A stretch of DNA of 64,000 nucleotides from Candidatus Gastranaerophilales bacterium (GCA_944322615.1 CALUPH010000007.1:36273-100272); one strand, 5' to 3'. Shown: positions 1 to 9,555, numbered from the stretch's first letter. Notes: generated from the sequence alone by a model not told the origin. A program made the numbers and translations.

Positions 1-63
1 GTTTGAGGGAGAGAGATTTTTCTTTTGATTATATGTATCTGTTATCTTATTATCTTTTTGCAT
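1..63 (-). CDS. 5' end of a gene running off the left edge
   Basis: An ATG at 63-61 on the minus strand opens a frame that stays open for all 21 codons to the window edge. An AGGA ribosome binding site lies about 8 bases upstream and a TATAAT-like -10 box (plus-strand positions 86-91) about 22 bases upstream. The visible residues are polar (Lys, Asn, Asp, Gln) and allow no family assignment. It could be a chance frame; the promoter and ribosome-site spacing is the only support. Confidence 0.35.
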   Translation of the reverse strand, partial: MQKDNKITDTYNQKKNLSPSN

Positions 64-193
64 TAACCAATCCTGAATACGTTTTATTATAAATCTATAA
101 ATTCAAAAAATTGCGAAATTGTAATAAACTGTTACAAAAACATATTAACATAACATAATATTTTTGCAAAAAGAAATTTCTATAATATATCCT

Positions 194-1321
194 TTAGATA
201 TTATTTGCAATAATTTCGGCAGTTTTTTGAGCAGCACCTGATGTTGATAATTTTTGCTTAACATTTTTCAACATTTGTATCATTTTATTTTTATATTCTT
301 TATCTTTTAGAATCTTATTTACTTCTTCAAAAATGATTTTCGGTTTTGCTTTAAACTGTAATATTTCAGGAACAATATCCTGATTCATAATAATATTTGG
401 AAGACAAACTCTTTTTATACATCTGACAAGCATATAAATCAAATATAAAAACATTGGTCCTTTATAACTAATAATCATAGGTGTATTATATAATGCTGCC
501 TCAAGTGCAACAGTACCGGATGCGAGAATAAGAGCATCAGATGAAGACAACAATTCATAATTTTTATTTTTTAAAACCTTTATATTCAAATCTTTATATT
601 TTTCCAAAACAGGATTTATGAGTTCATCTTTAATACTTGGAGCCTGTGCCAAGGCTAATTGAATATCAGGATTTTTTTCCTTTAATAACTTTGCCGATTC
701 TAAAAATAATGTCAAAAGATTATTTATTTCAAATTTTCTTGAACCGGGGAAAATAGAAACCAATTTTCTGTTTATATCAAAACCATTTTGAGCAAAAAAC
801 TTATCTTTATCAACTTTATCAGGGATTTCCGCTAATAAAGGATGTCCTACAAACTCAGCATCTACACCAATTTCATCATACATTTCTTTCTCAAACGGGA
901 AAATTGTCAATACTTTATTTATATTCTTTTTTACTGTATTTAATCGCCATTTTCTTGATGCCCATATTTGAGGCGGAATATAATAATATATTTTAAATCC
1001 ATATTTAGACAGTACTTTTGAAAGATTAAGATTAAATCCGCCATAATCTACCATCAAAACCATATCAGGCTTATATTCATTTTTTAGGTATGTTGCAATT
1101 TTTTTACCTAAATTAATATGAGACAATATAATACTCATATTAAAGCCCATAGCTGACATTTTAGAGTGATCACAATATAATTTCACTCCGGCATTTGCAA
1201 GATTAGAACCGCCTACTGCCTCAATTTGCATATCAGGACTAATTTTCTTTATCTCTTTTACTACATCAGCAGCGTGTCTATCTCCTGAATATTCACCTGT
1301 AATTATAAATAATTTTTTCAT
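194..1321 (-). CDS. lpxB: lipid-A-disaccharide synthase LpxB
   Basis: A GT19 glycosyltransferase that joins UDP-2,3-diacylglucosamine and lipid X to make the lipid A disaccharide on the inner face of the cytoplasmic membrane. The 375-aa length is normal for the family. The N-terminus reads KLFIITGEYSGD, matching the family's G-E-x-SGD loop; FPFEKEMY and VGHPLL occur near residues 145-163, and the sugar-nucleotide region with SGTVALEAAL lies near residue 270. Its ATG overlaps the stop of the upstream lpxI by 4 bases (ATGA), so the two are translationally coupled and act in consecutive steps of lipid A synthesis. Downstream lies only an A+T-rich stretch with a short weak hairpin. Confidence 0.93.
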   Translation of the reverse strand: MKKLFIITGEYSGDRHAADVVKEIKKISPDMQIEAVGGSNLANAGVKLYCDHSKMSAMGFNMSIILSHINLGKKIATYLKNEYKPDMVLMVDYGGFNLNLSKVLSKYGFKIYYYIPPQIWASRKWRLNTVKKNINKVLTIFPFEKEMYDEIGVDAEFVGHPLLAEIPDKVDKDKFFAQNGFDINRKLVSIFPGSRKFEINNLLTLFLESAKLLKEKNPDIQLALAQAPSIKDELINPVLEKYKDLNIKVLKNKNYELLSSSDALILASGTVALEAALYNTPMIISYKGPMFLYLIYMLVRCIKRVCLPNIIMNQDIVPEILQFKAKPKIIFEEVNKILKDKEYKNKMIQMLKNVKQKLSTSGAAQKTAEIIANNI

Positions 1322-2133
1322 ACAGCCATTACTACAATGTTATTTTTATCAGCAAATTCAATAGTTTTTTCATAATCAACTAAAATAGTTTCATTCGCTT
1401 CTACAGCAATTAACTTTGCCTTATAGCTTTTCATTGTTTTCAGAGTTCTCAATCCAAAAGCAGGAATATCAAAACGCTTATCTTGTTTTGGTTTAGAAAC
1501 TTTCACTATTACAGAATCTTTCTTACCCAATTTACAACCACGCTTTATACATTTATCAGTACCTTCAATAGCTTCAATTGCCATAATCATTCTATCTTTT
1601 ATAACAACTGACTGACCAATATCAAGTTCTCCCATTTCTTTAGCAATTTTATATCCATACTCAACATCAGACAACTGAGCTTCTGTTGGCTGAATTTTTC
1701 CCAAAACTCCACGTGGAACCATTAAATTTTTAATAAATATAGTTTGATCTAAGACTGTAATACCAAGTTTTTGCAACTCATCAACTAAAAATAACATTAT
1801 CGCGTCATCATTAAGCCTTGTAGCTTGTTTTAGAAATTCTATCGCCAAAGAATCAAATTTAGGTCTTCTTACAACTAAACTCTTTGAAACTTTTCCTATA
1901 AAAGTTAACTGCTTAATCCCTTCTGTTTCAAGAACTTTTTTTATTTTAAGAAGTTCTCCGGGAGCTAAATCATATACTTTTGAACAATATTTTTTTAATT
2001 CATTTCTGTTATCCGGTGAAAGAGCAATTGCTATTACTTCAAATCCATTTTCCTTAGCATTTTTAGCCAAACTAACAGGCAGCTGTCCATCACCGGCAAT
2101 CAATCCTTGCTTATTTTCTAATTCTATAGACAC
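1318..2133 (-). CDS. lpxI: UDP-2,3-diacylglucosamine pyrophosphatase LpxI
   Basis: LpxI (DUF1009 family) hydrolyses UDP-2,3-diacylglucosamine to lipid X, the substrate of LpxB; it replaces LpxH in many bacteria. The 271-aa length is typical. Visible features are the N-terminal QGLIAGDGQLP nucleotide-binding-like loop, the central FIGKVSKSLVVRRPKFD segment and the C-terminal DIPAFGLRTLKTM block of the catalytic domain. The start is a GTG at 2133 with GTGAGGA about 8 bases upstream; no better ATG is available. It overlaps lpxB by 4 bases. Confidence 0.92.
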   Translation of the reverse strand: MSIELENKQGLIAGDGQLPVSLAKNAKENGFEVIAIALSPDNRNELKKYCSKVYDLAPGELLKIKKVLETEGIKQLTFIGKVSKSLVVRRPKFDSLAIEFLKQATRLNDDAIMLFLVDELQKLGITVLDQTIFIKNLMVPRGVLGKIQPTEAQLSDVEYGYKIAKEMGELDIGQSVVIKDRMIMAIEAIEGTDKCIKRGCKLGKKDSVIVKVSKPKQDKRFDIPAFGLRTLKTMKSYKAKLIAVEANETILVDYEKTIEFADKNNIVVMAV

Positions 2134-2186
2134 AATATATCCTCACTTAATATATATATTATAAAATAAAAATATATATTTTTATA

Positions 2187-2465
2187 CTATTTTACAAATT
2201 CACTTGCAACTTGTTTTTTATATTCCAATAAGCATTTTGAAAGTTGGTCCGGACAACTTGTATTTTTAGACCCGCATTTGATACCTTGAAGTTTTTCTAT
2301 TACAGAATCAACAGACATACCTTTTACCAAATTTCTTATACCAGCTAAATTTCCCATACAACCGCCAAGAAATTCAACATCTTGTATTATATTATCTTCA
2401 ATTACAACATTCATTAATGCGCAACAAGTACCTTGTGTTTGAAACTGTATTTTATGTATTGTCAT
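2187..2465 (-). CDS. TSCPD domain protein (TIGR03905-like)
   Basis: A 92-aa protein of the TSCPD type. It carries TQGTCC near residue 9, the GGCMGNLAGI motif near residue 32 and the C-terminal signature NTSCPDQL. The family is related to a C-terminal domain of vitamin B12-dependent ribonucleotide reductase, but the free-standing form has no settled function; the conserved cysteines hint at metal binding. The frame can be extended 30 codons upstream into the PiT gene, but the ATG at 2465 has AAGAAGGG 7 bases before it and starts the conserved domain, so I use it. It lies 14 bases after the PiT stop, probably in the same operon. Confidence 0.8.
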   Translation of the reverse strand: MTIHKIQFQTQGTCCALMNVVIEDNIIQDVEFLGGCMGNLAGIRNLVKGMSVDSVIEKLQGIKCGSKNTSCPDQLSKCLLEYKKQVASEFVK

Positions 2466-2479
2466 ATATTTACCCTTCT

Positions 2480-3490
2480 TTAATGTGGAATCAACTTTAA
2501 TGTTGAGTATAGAACTATTGAAAGTATAACACAACAAGGGATAGTTAGAATCCAAGCTGTAACTATATTACCAATTATATTAGTTCTGATATTACCTCCT
2601 TTTATAGCAGAACCAACACCCATAATGGAAGTTGAAACAACATGAGTCGTACTTAATGGAATTCCGAAATGCGAAGCGACCAAAACAATTAAGGAAGCTG
2701 CAAAATCAGCTGCTGCTCCGCTAATCGGCTTCAACTTTATAATTTTACTTCCCATTGTTTTAATAATTTTCCAACCACCTGACATTGTGCCCATCGCCAT
2801 CGTAAACGCACAGATTAATTTTACATATATCGGAATATTGAATTCACCGGTTTCCATTACAATTACACCGCCTGTTACAAGAGCCATTGTAATTACACCC
2901 ATTGTTTTTTGTGCATCATTTAAGCCATGACTTAATGCCATTAATCCTGATGTTATTAATTGTATCTTCTTAAATCTTCTGTTTATAACATCCGGCTTAA
3001 TTTTATAGAACAATCTCAAAAATGCACACATAACCATAAATCCAATAATAAAACCAATAACAGGTGAAGCAAACATTGGTATTATAATTTTTTCAACCAA
3101 TACAACGAAATGAATGGGATTAAGTCCGGCATGTATAAAAGTTGCACCTAAAAGTCCTCCGATTAATGCATGTGAAGAACTTGACGGAAGACCAAACCAC
3201 CATGTTATCAAATTCCATATTACAGCAGCAAGTAAAGCACAAAATATAACCTGTAAAGTTATTGCATCACTTGCTATAATTCCTGCCCCTATTGTTTTTG
3301 CAACATTAACTCCAAGCAAAGCACCGATACATTCTAAAACAGCGCCAAACAATACAGCCTGTCTTGGAGATAATACCTTTGTTGAAACTATTGATGCAAT
3401 TGAATTTGCACAATCATGAAATCCGTTTATGTACTCAAAAGCCAAAGCTACAATTATTACAGCTATTAATAATAATATAGTAAATGTCAT
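2480..3490 (-). CDS. inorganic phosphate transporter, PiT family
   Basis: A cation-coupled low-affinity phosphate permease of the inner membrane. The 336 residues form about ten hydrophobic helices arranged as two inverted PiT repeats. The family signature appears twice: GFHDCANSIASIVSTK near residue 23, and SHGLNDAQKTMGVI near residue 187 followed by GIPLSTTHVVST near residue 276. Only 12 bases separate it from the upstream DUF47 gene, the usual partner of PiT permeases. A second phosphate uptake system of a different family (Na/Pi type) lies at 47.6 kb. Confidence 0.93.
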   Translation of the reverse strand: MTFTILLLIAVIIVALAFEYINGFHDCANSIASIVSTKVLSPRQAVLFGAVLECIGALLGVNVAKTIGAGIIASDAITLQVIFCALLAAVIWNLITWWFGLPSSSSHALIGGLLGATFIHAGLNPIHFVVLVEKIIIPMFASPVIGFIIGFMVMCAFLRLFYKIKPDVINRRFKKIQLITSGLMALSHGLNDAQKTMGVITMALVTGGVIVMETGEFNIPIYVKLICAFTMAMGTMSGGWKIIKTMGSKIIKLKPISGAAADFAASLIVLVASHFGIPLSTTHVVSTSIMGVGSAIKGGNIRTNIIGNIVTAWILTIPCCVILSIVLYSTLKLIPH

Positions 3491-3502
3491 AATAAACCTC
3501 TG

Positions 3503-4147
3503 TTAACTCATTTTTAAAACAACACTTACTACAGCATCCGAAACACTATAACAAGCATCTAAAGCATTTTCCAAATCCTTATGAATATCTCTAAGTTTTA
3601 TAACATTCAAGGCATCATATTTACCGGAGAATAATGCTTCTGTAGCTGCATATAATATTTCATCACCGCGAGTTTCAATTTCTTTCATTTTTAAATTTTT
3701 TGCAGTCATATCTGAAATTGTTGGTTTTTTAAAATTAGCAAAAATTTGCTCCAATTCAGAAGTCGCTGCAATTAAGGTTTGAGCTTGATTTTTCAAGTTT
3801 TCAGTATATGAATCCAATCTATAAACCTTCAAATTCAAGCACGCTTTCGTTATTTTTTTTGTAATTTTATTTAATAATGTAGCTATTTCTTGAATATCTT
3901 CTCTATCTATTGGTGTGACAAAAGACGTATCTAAAACTTCTAATGTCTTTTTTATATTTTTTACACTTGCATGTTTATATTGTCTGGCCATTGCAATATG
4001 CTCTTCAGTAATACCTTTTTCCATTATTTCATTGAAGAGTAATGCTGCCTGTTTACAACATTTTGTTCCTTCTTCAAACAATGAATAAAAAACATCATTT
4101 GATGGCGGTAATATGTATGACATAATTCCACTTACTAATTTCGACAT
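3503..4147 (-). CDS. DUF47 family PhoU-like PiT accessory protein
   Basis: A 214-aa all-helical protein of the DUF47/PhoU-like family, thought to tune the activity of the adjacent PiT permease. Recognisable elements are the N-terminal PSNDVFYSLFEEGTKCCKQAA segment region, FVTPIDREDI near residue 76 and the C-terminal KLRDIHKDLENALDACYSVSDAV. The acidic and His residues in these helices match the metal-binding E/DxxxD pattern of PhoU-like proteins. It precedes the PiT gene by 12 bases and follows the sigma-factor gene by 41 bases on the same strand. Confidence 0.9.
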   Translation of the reverse strand: MSKLVSGIMSYILPPSNDVFYSLFEEGTKCCKQAALLFNEIMEKGITEEHIAMARQYKHASVKNIKKTLEVLDTSFVTPIDREDIQEIATLLNKITKKITKACLNLKVYRLDSYTENLKNQAQTLIAATSELEQIFANFKKPTISDMTAKNLKMKEIETRGDEILYAATEALFSGKYDALNVIKLRDIHKDLENALDACYSVSDAVVSVVLKMS

Positions 4148-4188
4148 ATCTCTCTCCTTTACAAAAAAACAATGCCATATACACTGTT

Positions 4189-4815
4189 TTATACTAAATT
4201 TTGTTTAACTAACTCTTTTCTTATTTTATTTAAACCTGATTGAATTATTCTTGAAATTCTAGATGGAGATAAATTAAATTCCTCAGAAATTTCTCTTAAC
4301 TTTTTATCATTAAAGAATTTACATTCTATAAGTTCTCTTTCCCTAGGAGGAAGATTCTTAATTGCATGTTTAATACTTTCACTAAGTTCCGAAAATAAAA
4401 TCGTCTCTTCTGGATTACGTTTATTATCCCTTATCTGAGTCGGATTATCACCTTCTGCCATTTCATCAACAGATAGAATTGTTTTATAAACTGCTTCTCT
4501 TATACTGCATTGATTTTCTTCATCAATAACAGCATTTTCTTGTTGATTTTTTAATACATACCATTTGTATCTGCGTCTTACTTCATTTCTTATTGCCCAT
4601 TTTATAGCTGTAGATAAATATGATTTATTATATTTATCAGGCTCAGAATTAGCACACAACTTATGAATTACCTGAGTTCCTATATTAATAAGTTCGGAAA
4701 AATCAACAAGATGCTTAGAAGATAATTTTTTATATTCAACCTTTGCTAAAGTATCTATCAGTTCTTGATAGTCCTTTATATTAAATTTATATGTATTTTT
4801 CTTCTCCACACTCAT
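4189..4815 (-). CDS. sigma-70 family RNA polymerase sigma factor
   Basis: A 208-aa alternative sigma factor. A region 2 core covers roughly residues 35-90 (DFSELINIGTQVIHKL, then AIKWAIRNEVRRRYKW). A region 4 helix-turn-helix covers residues 150-205 (LPPRERELIECKFF, then LREISEEFNLSPSRISRI). Between them is an acidic linker instead of a full region 3, so it is shorter than the primary sigma factor and resembles FliA/SigB-type or other group 3 factors. No anti-sigma gene is adjacent. It could be co-transcribed with the phosphate genes 41 bases downstream. The ribosome binding site is weak (CGGAT close to the ATG). Confidence 0.85.
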   Translation of the reverse strand: MSVEKKNTYKFNIKDYQELIDTLAKVEYKKLSSKHLVDFSELINIGTQVIHKLCANSEPDKYNKSYLSTAIKWAIRNEVRRRYKWYVLKNQQENAVIDEENQCSIREAVYKTILSVDEMAEGDNPTQIRDNKRNPEETILFSELSESIKHAIKNLPPRERELIECKFFNDKKLREISEEFNLSPSRISRIIQSGLNKIRKELVKQNLV

Positions 4816-5091
4816 ATCCGAAATAAATAAACCCTACATGTCATATTCTACATTAAATAAAAAATTTGTACAAAAAGATTTAAAAAATATTCATAAAATA
4901 CTGTCTAATTTGTATTATATTAAGTTTTGTAAAAGCACTTTTCGCTTAGAAACACTTGAAATTCACAAAAAAATAAACAATAACAAAAAGATAATGAAAA
5001 AATTTTTAGCAATTTTTTTATATCACACGCATTTATGATGGTGTACATTAGCAAATGTTAGTATTTTAAGATAGGAAGTAAGGAGTAAACA

Positions 5092-6165
5092 ATGATACAA
5101 GCACCACAATTACAATATATGCCGGCTCTACAACCGATGCAAACAAACAATCAACAAGGTGCATATAATCCGGTTCAATATAATCAAAACCAAACACCAG
5201 GAGTTATATATAATTACCCAACTAATAGCAGTTATATGCCTGCACAATCTTATGGTACTGACAAATCTCAATTTAATGGTGTAAATATAGAAATTATTAA
5301 TCCTCAAGGACAAGGAATTTCTCCGCAACAAAACGGCTATCAAATGCCTGCACAGTTTGTTCCGGTTCAACAACCTGTTGTAATCCCACAATATGCAGCA
5401 CCATTTCCTGCTTCACAAGCAATAGTTCAAGCACCTCAAATGCCACAACAACTAAATGAAGCTCCAAATGTTCCTGCTCCACAAATAACAACAGCTCCGC
5501 AACAACCTCAAGTACAACAACAAGCACCTGCTCAAGCAGCTTCTCCAGTTGTTGATCAACCGGCAGCTCAAGCTGCAAATGTAGACCCTGCAACTTTCGC
5601 AGGAAAACTAAAAACTGATGACTTAGATGCTCAGAAAAAAGCAATCGAAGAAATCGCTGAAACAGTTAAAAATGATGCAACTACAGGACCTGTTTTACTT
5701 GATACTCAAGTATTTGATGCATTAGTTGAAGTTATTAATAAAGATACTTCTGCTTTAGAAGCTCCAAGTCCAGAAGTAATTCAATTAAGACAAAAACCTC
5801 AAGATCAATTAACTGAAGAAGAAAAAGCTAAAGCTTTAACTCCTACTCCGTTAGAAAAAGCTGAAATTAACAAACAATACGCTTTATATACTATATCTTA
5901 TATGCAAGAACGTTTAAACAATGAATTAGAAAAAAGAAATGGTAAAGCACTTGAACTAAAAGATTTACCTTGCATAGATAAAGTTATAGACACAGCAAAA
6001 ACAAATCCAAACCCAATGTTAAGAATTGGAGCTCTAGCTTCTCTATCTCACATTGCAAGACCTGAATATAAAGCAGACTTACAAACTATTTTTGACTTAG
6101 CAAAAGCTGACGAAGATGCAAGAGTTCAAGAAGCAGCTACTAAAGCAGCAGAAGCTCTAAAATAA
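5092..6165 (+). CDS. Pro/Gln-rich protein with HEAT-like C-terminal domain
   Basis: A 357-aa protein of unknown function. Residues 1-165 are a low-complexity region rich in Pro, Gln, Ala, Tyr and Asn with no signal peptide. Residues 165-357 form an alpha-helical domain ending in HEAT-like helices (MLRIGALASLSHIA, then DEDARVQEAATKAAEAL). The ribosome binding site AAGGAG at 5080-5085 fixes the start. The disordered N-terminus plus solenoid suggests a scaffold or secreted binding protein, but this is a guess. It ends just before a strong terminator shared with the convergent gene. Confidence 0.75.
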   Translation: MIQAPQLQYMPALQPMQTNNQQGAYNPVQYNQNQTPGVIYNYPTNSSYMPAQSYGTDKSQFNGVNIEIINPQGQGISPQQNGYQMPAQFVPVQQPVVIPQYAAPFPASQAIVQAPQMPQQLNEAPNVPAPQITTAPQQPQVQQQAPAQAASPVVDQPAAQAANVDPATFAGKLKTDDLDAQKKAIEEIAETVKNDATTGPVLLDTQVFDALVEVINKDTSALEAPSPEVIQLRQKPQDQLTEEEKAKALTPTPLEKAEINKQYALYTISYMQERLNNELEKRNGKALELKDLPCIDKVIDTAKTNPNPMLRIGALASLSHIARPEYKADLQTIFDLAKADEDARVQEAATKAAEALK

Positions 6166-6187
6166 GTATAGATAGCAAATAAATAAA

Positions 6188-6216
6188 AAAGAAGCTTTAT
6201 AAAAGCTTCTTTTTTT
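6188..6216. terminator. bidirectional rho-independent terminator
   Basis: The arms AAAGAAGCTTT (6188-6198) and AAAGCTTCTTT (6202-6212) form a perfect 11-bp stem with a 3-base loop and T-rich flanks on both strands. It serves the HEAT-like gene on the plus strand and the convergent HerA-like gene, whose TAA at 6217-6215 lies inside the T-run. Confidence 0.9.
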
Positions 6217-8455
6217 ATAACACTTTTTCTATTCCTGATATTCTTGGATCAAGAATACGTCTTCCTACATTTTCAAACTCTATTTGACAAAATAATATTT
6301 TATTACTGTAATTTGCAAAACCTTCTATTACCCCGTAACCATGTTTTGGATGATATACTTTATCTCCAATTTTAAATGGAACATCACTAATCTTTATTTC
6401 GGAAGAATTATCTGTTTCATATACTGGTATATCAGGTGCTTTTTTAGGAGCTATATCTTCCTTTAATGGAGGCGGGGAAACTTCATCATCTGTTTCTAAC
6501 TCAACAACAAATGAATCATCATCTGTTTTTTTTGATTCTTCTAAACTTGTTTCTTTATCTTGTTTTTCGCTATTATTCAATGCTATATCATTAATAACAT
6601 CATCTATATTGGCAATTTCATCTTCTACTATCTCTTCATCATTTTCTACTAATAATGGAGAATCATTAGGCTCAACTTTATTTTCCTCAACTATATCTCC
6701 TTCATTAATTTTATTAACTTGATTATCATTTTTAGAGGAAGAAACGCCCATAGGTAAAATAACTTCTTGTTCTACATTTTGTTCAACTTTTGTTGTATCA
6801 GTTGCAACCTGTTCATTTTGTTGAATATTTATATCCGTTGGAAGTTCAAGTTCTATATCAATTTTTTCAGGAGCTAATTTGGGAACATTATTTATATCTT
6901 CTAAATTATTTTGTTCCGGAGACTTTTCTTGCACAGACATAGGCCTAAAGACATCATACTCGTCTTTCTTTATTTCTTGAACAGGCTTTTTATTTCTTAT
7001 ATCTTCAATTGTAATCTGCTCTTGATTTTGCTCATCCAAAAAATCTAAATCAGAATCATTAAAATCATCATCATTAAAATCAATGTCTGAAGTCTGTTCG
7101 TTACTATTACTTTCAATTGAACAAGGTCGTTGAAACTCATCATTCATAACGATATCTTTAGGTATTATCTTTTGAGAAGATGATAATAAATTATCAACAT
7201 CTTTCTTTATTTCATTTTGTATAACCTCATCTGAAGTTGAAGAATCAAAAGCCTGCAAATCAAGCAATAATGGAAGATACAATGTAGACTCACCATATAC
7301 TACAAATTCACCCGAATTTATTTTATTCAATAAAGTACAATAAGAATCATCATCGTTCAATAATTTTGATGGTTTAAACAGTATCTGATTTTTACATACA
7401 GATTTTAATACCTGTCTGTATTCACTATCATAATTAGTTGATACAATAGGAATAACTCCGGGAACATTGTATATGCTGATTATAGATTTTTTATCTAACG
7501 GAACATCATTTAAAGATAAAACAAAATAACAATGTTTGCTAATTAGTTCAAGAATAGACTGAATAGCAAACTTATACCATTTTTCTTCCAAATTAGATGC
7601 ATCAATAATTAATATATTTTGTTTGTCTAAAATTGCATTAATAATATCAAATTGAGATTTACTTTCCGCAAAAATACTTTCTTGTGCATATAGCCATAAT
7701 TTATTTCGTAGAAGCATCAATCCTGATATAGGATTTGACATAAATTCATTATCTACTACATTTTTAAATAAAGTGAACGGCAAAAACTTATTTTCTAATG
7801 TTTTCAAGTATTCTCTAAGTTCTAAAACTATACTTTGAATAACAGCTTTATCCTCAATAGGACAATCTGTAATATCATTTTCAAGAATAGTATTAAATGC
7901 TTCTATATTTAAAGGCAATTTAAAACTTTCTGAAACTTTTAATCGTGGCACATTCACTATGGAACTATATCTTCCGTCAAAATCAAGTAAAACTACTTTC
8001 TTTTTTTTGTTATATATTTCAGAAATAAGATTTTGTACCAAAATTTTAGTTTTATCTTCCCTATCAGATTGAATATAAAGTTTCTCATCAATAAATGACT
8101 GAGATAATTTCACAAAACAATCTGCGTGATTAGATAAACTTCCCAAATAAATACAGTCATCTGAGCCTTTTATAAGCTCAATAATTTCATCAGGATTAAT
8201 ATATACAACACTCGATGTTTTGGATGGAATATATCCGTTATAATAAGAAAGATTATCATTTTTATCTATAGAAAGAGCCAACCTAACATCTGCCAAGTTA
8301 TTATTGGAAGCATCCGTCGTTGAAATATTTATAATTTGAGCTATTAATTTCTGATTAGAATCCTCCAACAAAAGAAAATCAGAAGGCAGAAGATGATTTT
8401 CTGCAGGATTATATAATATTTTTGCTATATCGTTTTTGACTTCTAAAAGTTGCAT
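6215..8455 (-). CDS. HerA-like degenerate ATPase with acidic linker and UvrD/CarD-like C-terminal domain
   Basis: A 746-aa protein of unassigned function. The first ~400 residues look like a HerA/FtsK-type P-loop protein: a small beta-rich N-terminal part, the segment QSDREDKTKILVQNLI near residue 131 at the place of a Walker A loop, VVLLDFDGRYSSI after it, and NILIIDASNLEEK at a Walker B-like position. The glycines of Walker A are missing and only the K-T pair remains, so ATP hydrolysis is doubtful. Residues ~410-690 are a long acidic, Asn/Glu/Asp-rich linker. The last ~55 residues (FKIGDKVYHPKHGYGVIEGF to ISGIEKVL) resemble the Tudor-like domain at the end of PcrA/UvrD helicases and the CarD/TRCF interaction domain, both of which contact RNA polymerase. 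A role at transcription or DNA is inferred. Confidence 0.6.
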   Translation of the reverse strand: MQLLEVKNDIAKILYNPAENHLLPSDFLLLEDSNQKLIAQIINISTTDASNNNLADVRLALSIDKNDNLSYYNGYIPSKTSSVVYINPDEIIELIKGSDDCIYLGSLSNHADCFVKLSQSFIDEKLYIQSDREDKTKILVQNLISEIYNKKKKVVLLDFDGRYSSIVNVPRLKVSESFKLPLNIEAFNTILENDITDCPIEDKAVIQSIVLELREYLKTLENKFLPFTLFKNVVDNEFMSNPISGLMLLRNKLWLYAQESIFAESKSQFDIINAILDKQNILIIDASNLEEKWYKFAIQSILELISKHCYFVLSLNDVPLDKKSIISIYNVPGVIPIVSTNYDSEYRQVLKSVCKNQILFKPSKLLNDDDSYCTLLNKINSGEFVVYGESTLYLPLLLDLQAFDSSTSDEVIQNEIKKDVDNLLSSSQKIIPKDIVMNDEFQRPCSIESNSNEQTSDIDFNDDDFNDSDLDFLDEQNQEQITIEDIRNKKPVQEIKKDEYDVFRPMSVQEKSPEQNNLEDINNVPKLAPEKIDIELELPTDINIQQNEQVATDTTKVEQNVEQEVILPMGVSSSKNDNQVNKINEGDIVEENKVEPNDSPLLVENDEEIVEDEIANIDDVINDIALNNSEKQDKETSLEESKKTDDDSFVVELETDDEVSPPPLKEDIAPKKAPDIPVYETDNSSEIKISDVPFKIGDKVYHPKHGYGVIEGFANYSNKILFCQIEFENVGRRILDPRISGIEKVL

Positions 8456-8587
8456 CCGGACCTTCTTTTATGAAGTAATAATCTCAATCGTAACTCACGC
8501 TCAATTATTATACTACATTATAATTATTATACAAATCATACGCACAAAGGATTTAATAAGCTTTTGACACATTGTTTAAAATTAAAA

Positions 8588-8613
8588 GGTCGGATTTTAT
8601 ATATTATCCGACC
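8588..8613 (-). terminator. rho-independent terminator of the 299-aa gene
   Basis: GGTCGGAT (8588-8595) pairs perfectly with ATCCGACC (8606-8613) around a 10-base A+T loop. Read on the minus strand the hairpin is followed by TTTTAATTTT. It lies 43 bases past the stop of the minus-strand gene at 8656. Confidence 0.8.
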
Positions 8614-8655
8614 AAAGAAAAAACAATATATATAAATTCGTAATAAACTCAATTT

Positions 8656-9555
8656 TTATGCAAATGTTTTGAATGAATCCTCTATATTTTTATCAATAAT
8701 TTGTTTTACAGACTCCATTTCTTTTTCAACGGAACTTTGTTGCGTTTGAACTTGTTCTAATCTTAGTTCTAATAATTTATCCTGTTTTTGAATTTTTGTC
8801 ATAGCAGATTCATACTCTGCTTCTGCAGCTGCATCATCAGCCGTATAATAAACTTCTGAAATAAGAGATGAACCTTGCCAAGTTATATCATCCCAACCTG
8901 ATTCTTCATTAGGATTAGCTTGTTGAATTAACCATTGTCCTGTAGATAGCATTTCTTGCAAGTATAAAGGATCCATACAATTTGCATCTTTTACAACATG
9001 TTCACCTTCACCTACAAGCTCAGAACTGGTTTTATCTTTATAAACAACATTCCATTCTGAATCAGGGTTCTGTTCGTTATAATAATTACATAACTCTGCC
9101 AATGTTTTATTGTTTAATTCAGTCAAAGCATCACCTGTTACATTAGAAAAATACTTTGCAATAAAATCACTTTTCGAAGTATATTTCGTTGAAGAATTAT
9201 AATTATTTGATAATGCTTCTTCACCATCTGTAGCTTCTTGCTTTTCTTTTGATGAAACTTCTATATATTCACCAGGAATAACTACATTCCCGTTTACATC
9301 AACCAATCTCATACCCAACCCGGAATATGGATTTTGACTTGTAAGAATATCGTAAGTCAACTGTTGAGTAACACCATCAGCAGTATTAGCCTGCATAATT
9401 TTGTTATTCATTGCTTCATTATACTTATCTGCAACCTGTTGTGTTTCATTTGTAAGAGCCAATCTTTGTTGTGAAATTTGCTGTCCCTCATAAACCAAAT
9501 CACTGTTTCTTGCAGTAAGACATAGGTAACGTCCTTGTGATGCTGCTAGTCCCAT
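8656..9555 (-). CDS. conserved hypothetical protein starting MGLAASQGR
   Basis: A 299-aa protein I cannot assign to a described family. The N-terminus MGLAASQGRYLCLTARNSD followed by a Gln-rich helix (residues 20-60) is of a type I associate with Gastranaerophilales proteins of unknown role. The middle (90-230) is Ser/Thr/Asn/Glu-rich, and the last 60 residues form a coiled coil (ESAMTKIQKQDKLLELRLEQ). There is no signal peptide or membrane segment. Helical ends with a variable middle recall flagellin-like or secreted filament proteins, but no motif proves it. AAAGGAG 8 bases before the ATG fixes the start; a strong terminator follows. Confidence 0.65.
   Translation of the reverse strand: MGLAASQGRYLCLTARNSDLVYEGQQISQQRLALTNETQQVADKYNEAMNNKIMQANTADGVTQQLTYDILTSQNPYSGLGMRLVDVNGNVVIPGEYIEVSSKEKQEATDGEEALSNNYNSSTKYTSKSDFIAKYFSNVTGDALTELNNKTLAELCNYYNEQNPDSEWNVVYKDKTSSELVGEGEHVVKDANCMDPLYLQEMLSTGQWLIQQANPNEESGWDDITWQGSSLISEVYYTADDAAAEAEYESAMTKIQKQDKLLELRLEQVQTQQSSVEKEMESVKQIIDKNIEDSFKTFA

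Noticed and set aside
4838..5038. 66-codon plus-strand frame upstream of the HEAT-like gene
   Set aside because: Composition is that of A+T-rich non-coding DNA (Lys/Asn/Leu/Ile only), there is no ribosome binding site, and it lies in the promoter region between divergent genes. I see nothing else in 4816-5091.
5128..5644. Long minus-strand frames opposite the Pro/Gln-rich N-terminus
   Set aside because: They are mirror frames of a low-complexity coding region (Leu/Val/Glu-rich) without start signals.
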